Assembly (NCBI GenBank): GCA_965243245.1
Contig: OZ251536.1
Coordinates: 1-64,000, forward strand
Source: JAYQKL01 sp965243245
GTDB taxonomy: Bacteria; Pseudomonadota; Alphaproteobacteria; RS24
Direction: 5' to 3'
Length of the DNA: 64,000 nt
Part shown: positions 1 to 12,000 of the stretch, piece by piece
How positions within the stretch are numbered: the first letter of the stretch is position 1
How the letters are laid out: every line of letters begins with the position of its first letter
Made by a program: the position numbers and the translations under genes
Notes under the pieces: generated by a model
Databases searched by the model: none
Told to the model about the DNA's origin: nothing
What the model saw: the letters and a program-made list of their open reading frames with translations, nothing else

Positions 1-3000
1 GATGGGGTGACGCAAACAGCGACCCGCATTGTTACTTTGAGCGTTACTGATTTGAATGATAATGCGCCGGTGTTTACGTCTAGTGCGACGGCATCGGTTA
101 ATGAGAATATTGCCGCCAATGATGATGGTGATACCCAAGGCAGTGCGGCGACTATCTATACGGCTATTGCCGCCCCCGATGATGCAGGCGATACGGTTAG
201 CTATAGCCTGACGTCGGCTAATGATGGGGACTCGTTTGGGATTAATGCGTCAACGGGCACTGTTTGGTTGCGTGTCGCGCCTGATTTTGAAACCAAATCG
301 AGTTATAGCTTCACGGTGGTTGCTTCTGTTACGGCAGATGGGGTGACGCACAGCGAGTCGCAGATAATTACTTTGAGCGTTACTGATTTGAATGATAATG
401 CGCCGGTGTTTACGTCTAGTGCGACGGCATCGGTTAATGAGAATATTGCCGCCAATGATGATGGTGATACCCAAGGCAGTGCGGCGACTATTTATACGGC
501 TATTGCCGCCCCCGATGATGCAGGCGATACGGTTAGCTATAGTTTGACGTCGGCTAATGATGGTGACTCGTTTGGGATTAATGCGTCAACGGGCACTGTT
601 TGGTTCCGTAGCCCGCCCGACCATGAGAACAAATCGAGTTATAGCTTCACGGTGGTTGCTTCTGTTACGGCGGATGGGGTGACGCACAGCGCGTCGCAGA
701 TAATTACTTTGAGCGTTACTGATTTGAATGATAATGCGCCGGTGTTTACGTCTAGTGCGACGGCATCGGTTAATGAGAATATTGCGGCCAATGATGATGG
801 TGATACGCAAGGCAGTGCGGCGACTATTTATACGGCTATTGCCGCCCCCGATGATGCAGGTGATACGGTTATCTATAGTTTGACGTCAGCTAATGATGGT
901 GACTCGTTTGGGATTAATGCGTCAACGGGCACTGTTTGGTTGCGTAGCCCGCCCGACCATGAGAACAAATCGAGTTATAGCTTCACGGTGGTTGCTTCTG
1001 TTACGGCAGATGGGGTGACGCAAACAGCGACCCGCATTGTTACTTTGAGCGTTACTGATTTGAATGATAATGCGCCGGTGTTTACGTCTAGTGCGACGGC
1101 ATCGGTTAATGAGAATATTGCGGCCAATGATGATGGTGATACCCAAGGCAGTGCGGCGACTATCTATACGGCTATTGCCGCCCCCGATGATGCAGGCGAT
1201 ACGGTTAGCTATAGCCTGACGTCGGCTAATGATGGTGACTCGTTTGGGATTAATGCGTCAACGGGCACTGTTTGGTTGCGTAGCCCGCCCGACCATGAGA
1301 ACAAATCGAGTTATAGCTTCACGGTGGTTGCTTCTGTTACGGCGGATGGGGTGACGCACAGCGCGTCGCAGATAATTACTTTGAGCGTTACTGATTTGAA
1401 TGATAATGCGCCGGTGTTTACGTCTAGTGCGACGGCATCGGTTAATGAGAATATTGCGGTCAATGATGATGGTGATACCCAAGGCAGTGCGGCGACTATT
1501 TATACAGCTATTGCCGCCCCCGATGATGCAGGCGATACGGTTAGCTATAGCCTGACGTCGGCTAATGATGGTGACTCGTTTGGGATTAATGCGTCAACGG
1601 GCACTGTTTGGTTGCGTGTCGCGCCTGATTTTGAAACCAAATCGAGTTATAGCTTCACGGTGGTTGCTTCTGTTACGGCGGATGGGGTGACGCACAGCGC
1701 GTCGCAGATAATTACTTTGAGCGTTACTGATTTGAATGATAATGCGCCGGTGTTTACGTCTAGTGCGACGGCATCGGTTAATGAGAATATTGCGGCCAAT
1801 GATGATGGTGATACCCAAGGCAGTGCGGCGACTATTTATACAGCTATTGCCGCCCCCGATGATGCAGGCGATACGGTTAGCTATAGCCTGACGTCGGCTA
1901 ATGATGGGGACTCGTTTGGGATTAATGCGTCAACGGGTACTGTTTGGTTCCGCGCCGCGCCTGACCATGAGAACAAATCGAGTTATAGCTTCACGGTGGT
2001 TGCTTCTGTTACGGCGGATGGGGTGACGCACAGCGCGTCGCAGATAATTACGCTGAGCGTTACTGATTTGAATGATAATGCGCCGGTGTTTACGTCTAGT
2101 GCGACGGCATCGGTTAATGAGAATATTGCGGCCAATGATGATGGTGATACGCAAGGCAGTGCGGCGACTATTTATACAGCTATTGCCGCCCCCGATGATG
2201 CAGGCGATACGGTTAGCTATAGTTTGACGTCAGCTAATGATGGTGACTCGTTTGGGATTAATGCGTCAACGGGCACTGTTTGGTTGCGTAGCCCGCCCGA
2301 CCATGAGAACAAATCGAGTTATAGCTTCACGGTGGTTGCTTCTGTTACGGCAGATGGGGTGACGCAAACAGCGACCCGCATTGTTACTTTGAGCGTTACT
2401 GATTTGAATGATAATGCGCCGGTGTTTACGTCTAGTGCGACGGCATCGGTTAATGAGAATATTGCGGCCAATGATGATGGTGATACCCAAGGCAGTGCGG
2501 CGACTATCTATACGGCTATTGCCGCCCCCGATGATGCAGGCGATACGGTTAGCTATAGCCTGACGTCGGCTAATGATGGTGACTCTTTTGGGATTAATGC
2601 GTCAACGGGCACTGTTTGGTTGCGTAGCCCGCCCGACCATGAGAACAAATCGAGTTATAGCTTCACGGTGGTTGCTTCTGTTACGGCAGATGGGGTGACG
2701 CACAGCGCGTCGCAGATAATTACTTTGAGCGTTACTGATTTGAATGATAATGCGCCGGTGTTTACGTCTAGTGCGACGGCGTCGGTTAATGAGAATATTG
2801 CCGCCAATGATAGTGAAGATACGCAAGGCAGTGCGGCGACTATTTATACAGCTATTGCCGCCCCCGATGATGCAGGCGATACGGTTAGCTATAGCCTGAC
2901 GTCGGCTAATGATGGGGACTCGTTTGGGATTAATGCGTCAACGGGAGATGTTTGGTTCCGCGCCGCGCCTGATTTTGAAACCAAATCGAGTTATAGCTTC

Positions 3001-6000
3001 ACGGTGGTTGCTTCTGTTACGGCGGATGGGGTGACGCAAACAGCGACCCGTTTTGTTACTTTGAGCATTACTGATTTGAATGATAATGCGCCGGTGTTTA
3101 CGTCTAGTGCGACGGCATCGGTTAATGAGAATATTGCCGCCAATGATAGTGAAGATACGCAAGGCAGTGCGGCGACTATTTATACAGCTATTGCCGCCCC
3201 CGATGATGCAGGCGATACGGTTAGCTATAGCCTGACGTCGGCTAATGATGGTGACTCGTTTGGGATTAATGCGTCAACGGGCACTGTTTGGTTCCGCGCC
3301 GCGCCTGATTTTGAAACCAAATCGAGTTATAGCTTCACGGTGGTTGCTTCTGTTACGGCGGATGGGGTTACGCAAACAGCGACCCGCATTGTTACTTTGA
3401 GCATTACTGATTTGAATGATAATGCGCCGGTGTTTACGTCTAGTGCGACGGCGTCGGTTAATGAGAATATTGCGGCCAATGATGATGGTGATACCCAAGG
3501 CAGTGCGGCGACTATCTATACAGCTATTGCCGCCCCCGATGATGCAGGCGATACGGTTAGCTATAGCCTGACGTCGGCTAATGATGGTGACTCGTTTGGG
3601 ATTAATGCGTCAACGGGAGATGTTTGGTTGCGCGCCGCGCCCGACCATGAGAACAAATCGAGTTATAGCTTCACGGTGGTTGCTTCTGTTACGGCGGATG
3701 GGGTTACGCAAACAGCGACCCGCATTGTTACTTTGAGCGTTACTGATTTAAATGATAATGCCCCGGTGTTTACGTCTAGTGCGACGGCATCGGTTAATGA
3801 GAATATTGCGGTCAATGATGATGGTGATACGCAAGGCAGTGCGGCGACTATTTATACAGCTATTGCCGCCCCCGATGATGCAGGCGATACGGTTAGCTAT
3901 AGTTTGACGTCAGCTAATGATGGTGACTCGTTTGGGATTAATGCGTCAACGGGCACTGTTTGGTTGCGTAGCCCGCCCGACCATGAGAACAAATCGAGTT
4001 ATAGCTTCACGGTGGTTGCTTCTGTTACGGCAGATGGGGTGACGCAAACCGCGACCCGCATTGTTACTTTGAGCGTTACTGATTTGAATGATAATGCGCC
4101 GGTGTTTACGTCTAGTGCGACGGCATCGGTTAATGAGAATATTGCCGCCAATGATGATGGTGATACGCAAGGCAGTGCGGCGACTATTTATACAGCTATT
4201 GCCGCCCCCGATGATGCAGGCGATACGGTTAGCTATAGCCTGACGTCGGCTAATGATGGTGACTCGTTTGGGATTAATGCGTCAACGGGCACTGTTTGGT
4301 TCCGTAGCCCGCCCGACCATGAGAACAAATCGAGTTATAGCTTCACGGTGGTTGCTTCTGTTACGGCAGATGGGGTGACGCACAGCGAGTCGCAGATAAT
4401 TACGCTGAGCGTTACTGATTTGAATGATAATGCGCCGGTGTTTACGTCTAGTGCGACGGCATCGGTTAATGAGAATATTGCGGCCAATGATGATGGTGAT
4501 ACGCAAGGCAGTGCGGCGACTATCTATACGGCTATTGCCGCCCCCGATGATGCAGGCGATACGGTTATCTATAGTTTGACGTCAGCTAATGATGGTGACT
4601 CGTTTGGGATTAACGCGTCAACGGGCACTGTTTGGTTCCGCGCCGCGCCCGACCATGAGAACAAATCGAGTTATAGCTTCACGGTGGTTGCTTCTGTTAC
4701 GGCGGATGGGGTTACGCAAACAGCGACCCGCATTGTTACTTTGAGCGTTACTGATTTGAATGATAATGCGCCGGTGTTTACGTCTAGTGCGACGGCATCG
4801 GTTAATGAGAATATTACGGCCAATGATGATGGTGATACCCAAGGCAGTGCGGCGACTATTTATACAGCTATTGCCGCCCCCGATGATGCAGGCGATACGG
4901 TTAGCTATAGCCTGACGTCGGCTAATGATGGTGACTCGTTTGGGATTAATGCGTCAACGGGCACTGTTTGGTTCCGCGCCGCGCCTGATTTTGAAACCAA
5001 ATCGAGTTATAGCTTCACGGTGGTTGCTTCTGTTACGGCAGATGGGGTTACGCAAACAGCGACCCGCATTGTTACTTTGAGCGTTACTGATTTGAATGAT
5101 AATGCGCCGGTGTTTACGTCTAGTGCGACGGCGTCGGTTAATGAGAATATTGCGGCCAATGATGATGGTGATACCCAAGGCAGTGCGGCGACTATTTATA
5201 CAGCTATTGCCGCCCCCGATGATGCAGGCGATACGGTTATCTATAGCCTGACGTCGGCTAATGATGGTGACTCGTTTGGGATTAATGCGTCAACGGGCAC
5301 TGTTTGGTTCCGCGCTGCGCCCGACCATGAGACCAAATCGAGTTATAGCTTCACGGTGGTTGCTTCTGTTACGGCGGATGGGGTGACGCAAACAGCGACC
5401 CGCATTGTTACTTTGAGCGTTACTGATTTGAATGATAATGCGCCGGTGTTTACGTCTAGTGCGACGGCATCGGTTAATGAGAATATTGCCGCCAATGATA
5501 GTGAAGATACGCAAGGCAGTGCGGCGACTATCTATACAGCTATTGCCGCCCCCGATGATGCAGGCGATACGGTTATCTATAGTTTGACGTCGGCTAATGA
5601 TGGTGACTCGTTTGGGATTAATGCGTCAACGGGCACTGTTTGGTTCCGCGCCGCGCCCGACCATGAGAACAAATCGAGTTATAGCTTCACGGTGGTTGCT
5701 TCTGTTACGGCGGATGGGGTGACGCAAACAGCGACCCGTATTGTTACTTTGAGCGTTACTGATTTGAATGATAATGCGCCGGTGTTTACGTCTAGTGCGA
5801 CGGCGTCGGTTAATGAGAATATTGCGGTCAATGATGATGGTGATACCCAAGGCAGTGCGGCGACTATTTATACAGCTATTGCCGCCCCCGATGATGCAGG
5901 CGATACGGTTAGCTATAGCCTGACGTCGGCTAATGATGGTGACTCTTTTGGGATTAATGCGTCAACGGGAGATGTTTGGTTCCGCGCCGCGCCTGATTTT

Positions 6001-9000
6001 GAAACCAAATCGAGTTATAGCTTCACGGTGGTTGCTTCTGTTACGGCAGATGGGGTTACGCAAACAGCGACCCGCATTGTTACTTTGAGCGTTACTGATT
6101 TGAATGATAATGCGCCGGTGTTTACGTCTAGTGCGACGGCGTCGGTTAATGAGAATATTGCGGTCAATGATGATGGTGATACCCAAGGCAGTGCGGCGAC
6201 TATTTATACGGCTATTGCCGCCCCCGATGATGCAGGCGATACGGTTAGCTATAGTTTGACGTCGGCTAATGATGGGGACTCGTTTGGGATTAATGCGTCA
6301 ACGGGCACTGTTTGGTTGCGTGTCGCGCCTGATTTTGAAACCAAATCGAGTTATAGCTTCACGGTGGTTGCTTCTGTTACGGCAGATGGGGTTACGCAAA
6401 CCGCGACCCGTATTGTTACTTTGAGCGTTACTGATTTGAATGATAATGCGCCGGTGTTTACGTCTAGTGCGACGGCATCGGTTAATGAGAATATTGCGGC
6501 CAATGATGATGGTGATACCCAAGGCAGTGCGGCGACTATTTATACAGCTATTGCCGCCCCCGATGATGCAGGCGATACGGTTAGCTATAGCCTGACGTCG
6601 GCTAATGATGGTGACTCGTTTGGGATTAATGCGTCAACGGGTACTGTTTGGTTCCGCGCCGCGCCCGACCATGAGAACAAATCGAGTTATAGCTTCACGG
6701 TGGTTGCTTCTGTTACGGCGGATGGGGTGACGCAAACCGCGACCCGTATTGTTACTTTGAGCGTTACTGATTTGAATGATAATGCGCCTGTGTTTACGTC
6801 TAGTGCGACGGCATCGGTTAATGAGAATATTGCGGTCAATGATGATGGTGATACCCAAGGCAGTGCGGCGACTATCTATACGGCTATTGCCGCCCCCGAT
6901 GATGCAGGCGATACGGTTAGCTATAGCCTGACGTCGGCTAATGATGGTGACTCGTTTGGGATTAATGCGTCAACGGGAGATGTTTGGTTCCGCGCCGCGC
7001 CCGACCATGAGAACAAATCGAGTTATAGCTTCACGGTGGTTGCTTCTGTTACGGCGGATGGGGTGACGCAAACAGCGACCCGCATTGTTACTTTGAGCGT
7101 TACTGATTTGAATGATAATGCGCCGGTGTTTACGTCTAGTGCGACGGCGTCGGTTAATGAGAATATTGCGGTCAATGATGATGGTGATACCCAAGGCAGT
7201 GCGGCGACTATTTATACAGCTATTGCCGCCCCCGATGATGCAGGCGATACGGTTAGCTATAGCCTGACGTCGGCTAATGATGGGGACTCGTTTGGGATTA
7301 ATGCGTCAACGGGTACTGTTTGGTTGCGTAGCCCGCCCGACCATGAGAACAAATCGAGTTATAGCTTCAGGGTGGTTGCTTCTGTTACGGCAGATGGTGT
7401 GACTCAAACAGCAACCAGCAACCTTATTACTTTGAGCATTAATGATTTGAATGATAATGCGCCGGTGTTTACGTCTAGTGTGACGGCGTCGGTTAATGAG
7501 AATATTGCGGCCAATGATGATGGTGATACCCAAGGCAGTGCGGCGACTATTTATACAGCTATTGCCGCCCCCGATGATGCAGGCGATACGGTTAGCTATA
7601 GCCTGACGTCGGCTAATGATGGTGACTCGTTTGGGATTAATGCGTCAACGGGCACTGTTTGGTTCCGCGCCGCGCCCGACCATGAGAACAAATCGAGTTA
7701 TAGCTTCACGGTGGTTGCTTCTGTTACGGCGGATGGGGTTACGCAAACAGCGACCCGTATTGTTACTTTGAGCGTTACTGATTTGAATGATAATGCGCCG
7801 GTGTTTACGTCTAGTGCGACGGCATCGGTTAATGAGAATATTGCGGCCAATGATGATGGTGATACCCAAGGCAGTGCGGCGACTATTTATACAGCTATTG
7901 CCGCCCCCGATGATGCAGGCGATACGGTTAGCTATAGCCTGACGTCGGCTAATGATGGTGACTCGTTTGGGATTAATGCGTCAACGGGCACTGTTTGGTT
8001 GCGTGTCGCGCCTGATTTTGAAACCAAATCGAGTTATAGCTTCACGGTGGTTGCTTCTGTTACGGCAGATGGGGTGACGCAAACCGCGACCCGCATTGTT
8101 ACTTTGAGCGTTACTGATTTGAATGATAATGCGCCGGTGTTTACGTCTAGTGCGACGGCGTCGGTTAATGAGAATATTGCGGCCAATGATGATGCAGATA
8201 CGCAAGGCAGTGCGGCGACTATTTATACAGCTATTGCCGCCCCCGATGATGCAGGCGATACGGTTATCTATAGTTTGACGTCGGCTAATGATGGTGACTC
8301 GTTTGGGATTAATGCGTCAACGGGCATTGTTTGGTTCCGCGCCGCGCCCGACCATGAGAACAAAGCGAGTTATAGCTTCACGGTGGTTGCTTCTGTTACG
8401 GCGGATGGGGTGACGCACAGCGCGTCGCAGATAATTACTTTGAGCGTTACTGATTTGAATGATAATGCGCCGGTGTTTACGTCTAGTGCGACGGCGTCGG
8501 TTAATGAGAATATTGCGGCCAATGATGATGGTGATACCCAAGGCAGTGCGGCGACTATTTATACGGCTATTGCCGCCCCCGATGATGCAGGCGATACGGT
8601 TAGCTATAGCCTGACGTCGGCTAATGATGGGGACTCGTTTGGGATTAATGCGTCAACGGGAGATGTTTGGTTCCGCGCTGCGCCCGACCATGAGAACAAA
8701 TCGAGTTATAGCTTCACGGTGGTTGCTTCTGTTACGGCGGATGGGGTGACGCAAATAGCGACCCGCATTGTTACTTTGAGCGTTACTGATTTGAATGATA
8801 ATGCGCCGGTGTTTACGTCTAGTGCGACGGCGTCGGTTAATGAGAATATTGCGGCCAATGATGATGGTGATACCCAAGGCAGTGCGGCGACTATCTATAC
8901 GGCTATTGCCGCCCCCGATGATGCAGGCGATACGGTTAGCTATAGCCTGACGTCGGCTAATGATGGTGACTCGTTTGGGATTAATGCGTCAACGGGCACT

Positions 9001-12000
9001 GTTTGGTTCCGCGCCGCGCCTGATTTTGAAACCAAATCGAGTTATAGCTTCACGGTGGTTGCTTCTGTTACGGCAGATGGGGTGACGCAAACAGCGACCC
9101 GCATTGTTACTTTGAGCGTTACTGATTTGAATGATAATGCGCCGGTGTTTACGTCTAGTGCGACGGCGTCGGTTAATGAGAATATTGCGGTCAATGATGA
9201 TGGCGATACGCAAGGCAGTGCGGCGACTATTTATACAGCTATTGCCGCCCCTGATGATGCAGGCGATACGGTTAGCTATAGCCTGACGTCGGCTAATGAT
9301 GGTGACTCGTTTGGGATTAATGCGTCAACGGGCACTGTTTGGTTCCGTAGCCCGCCTGACCATGAGAACAAATCGAGTTATAGCTTCACGGTGGTTGCTT
9401 CTGTTACGGCGGATGGGGTTACGCAAACAGCGACCCGCATTGTTACTTTGAGCGTTACTGATTTGAATGATAATGCGCCGGTGTTTACGTCTAGTGCGAC
9501 GGCGTCGGTTAATGAGAATGTTGCGGTCAATGATGATGGTGATACCCAAGGCAGTGCTGCGACTATTTATACAGCTATTGCCGCCCCCGATGATGCAGGC
9601 GATACGGTTAGCTATAGCCTGACGTCGGCTAATGATGGTGACTCGTTTGGGATTAATGCGTCAACGGGAGATGTTTGGTTCCGCGCCGCGCCCGACCATG
9701 AGAACAAATCGAGTTATAGCTTCACGGTGGTTGCTTCTGTTACGGCGGATGGGGTGACGCAAACAGCGACCCGCATTGTTACTTTGAGCGTTACTGATTT
9801 GAATGATAATGCGCCGGTGTTTACGTCTAGTGCGACGGCGTCGGTTAATGAGAATATTGCCGCCAATGATAGTGAAGATACGCAAGGCAGTGCGGCGACT
9901 ATTTATACGGCTATTGCCGCCCCTGATGATGCAGGCGATACGGTTAGCTATAGCCTGACGTCGGCTAATGATGGTGACTCGTTTGGGATTAATGCGTCAA
10001 CGGGCACTGTTTGGTTGCGTAGCCCGCCCGACCATGAGAACAAATCGAGTTATAGCTTCACGGTGGTTGCTTCTGTTACGGCAGATGGGGTTACGCAAAC
10101 AGCGACCCGCATTGTTACTTTGAGCGTTACTGATTTGAATGATAATGCGCCGGTGTTTACGTCTAGTGCGACGGCGTCGGTTAATGAGAATATTGCCGCC
10201 AATGATAGTGAAGATACGCAAGGCAGTGCGGCGACTATTTATACAGCTATTGCCGCCCCCGATGATGCAGGCGATACGGTTAGCTATAGCCTGACGTCGG
10301 CTAATGATGGTGACTCGTTTGGGATTAATGCGTCAACGGGCACTGTTTGGTTCCGCGCCGCGCCTGATTTTGAAACCAAATCGAGTTATAGCTTCACGGT
10401 GGTTGCTTCTGTTACGGCAGATGGGGTTACGCAAACAGCGACCCGTTTTGTTACTTTGAGCATTACTGATTTGAATGATAATGCGCCGGTGTTTACGTCT
10501 AGTGCGACGGCATCGGTTAATGAGAATATTGCCGCCAATGATAGTGAAGATACGCAAGGCAGTGCGGCGACTATTTATACAGCTATTGCCACCCCCGATG
10601 ATGCAGGCGATACGGTTAGCTATAGCCTGACGTCGGCTAATGATGGGGACTCGTTTGGGATTAATGCGTCAACGGGCACTGTTTGGTTCCGCGCCTCGCC
10701 TGACCATGAGAGCGGCAAAACAAGTTATAGCTTCACGGTGGTTGCTTCTGTTACGGTAGCTGGGGTGACGCAAACAGCGACCCGCATTGTTACTTTGAGC
10801 GTTACTGATTTGAATGATAATCCGCCTGTGTTTACGTCTGATGCCACGGCGGCTAATGTTAATGAGAATATTACGGCCAATGATAGTGAAGATACGCAAG
10901 GCAGTGCGGCGACTATTTATACAGCTATTGCCGCCCCCGATGATGCAGGCGATACGGTTAGCTATAGTTTGACGTCGGCTAATGATGGTGACTCGTTTGG
11001 GATTAATGCGTCAACGGGCATTGTTTGGTTGCGTAGCCCGCCCGACCATGAGAACAAATCGAGTTATAGCTTCACGGTGGTTGCTTCTGTTACGGCAGAT
11101 GGGGTGACGCAAACCGCGACCCGTATTGTTACTTTGAGCGTTACTGATTTGAATGATAATGCGCCGGTGTTTACGTCTAGTGCGACGGCATCGGTTAATG
11201 AGAATATTGCCGCCAATGATAGTGAAGATACGCAAGGCAGTGCGGCGACTATTTATACAGCTATTGCCGCCCCCGATGATGCAGGCGATACGGTTAGCTA
11301 TAGTTTGACGTCGGCTAATGATGGTGACTCGTTTGGGATTAATGCGTCAACGGGCATTGTTTGGTTGCGTAGCCCGCCCGACCATGAGAACAAATCAAGT
11401 TATAGCTTCACGGTGGTTGCTTCTGTTACGGCGGATGGGGTGACGCAAACCGCGACCCGCATTGTTACTTTGAGCGTTACTGATTTGAATGATAATGCGC
11501 CGGTGTTTACGTCTAGTGCGACGGCATCGGTTAATGAGAATATTGCCGCCAATGATAGTGAAGATACCCAAGGCAGTGCGGCGACTATTTATACAGCTAT
11601 TGCCGCCCCCGATGATGCAGGTGATACGGTTAGCTATAGCCTGACGTCGGCTAATGATGGTGACTCGTTTGGGATTAATGCGTCAACGGGCACTGTTTGG
11701 TTCCGCGCTGCGCCTGATTATGAGGATGAAGACGAGAGGGAGTATACTTTCACGGTGGTTGCTTCTGTTACGGCGGATGGGGTTACGCAAACCGCGACGC
11801 AAACGGTTACGCTCACGATTAATAACGTGAATGAAGCACCAACACTGACGTTGACGGATACGGATGTGTCGGTCACTGAAAGCGGGGGGGGTGCGCCGAC
11901 GGGGACGGTATTCACGATTGATGGGTTTGTATTTACCCTCAAAGATGGTGAGACCTCTGCGGGTATTCAGTTTAAAGCACTCACTGGTGGTACTGATTTT

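Noticed and set aside
7..9. GTG at base 7 as the start of adhesin 1
   Set aside because: The frame is open from base 1 in the middle of a cadherin repeat; the real start is upstream of the window.
250..11235. Minus-strand open frames of 74-76 codons recurring every 336 bp inside both cadherin arrays
   Set aside because: They are the opposite strand of each repeat, with the same period and no Shine-Dalgarno site. They exist because the plus-strand repeat is copied.
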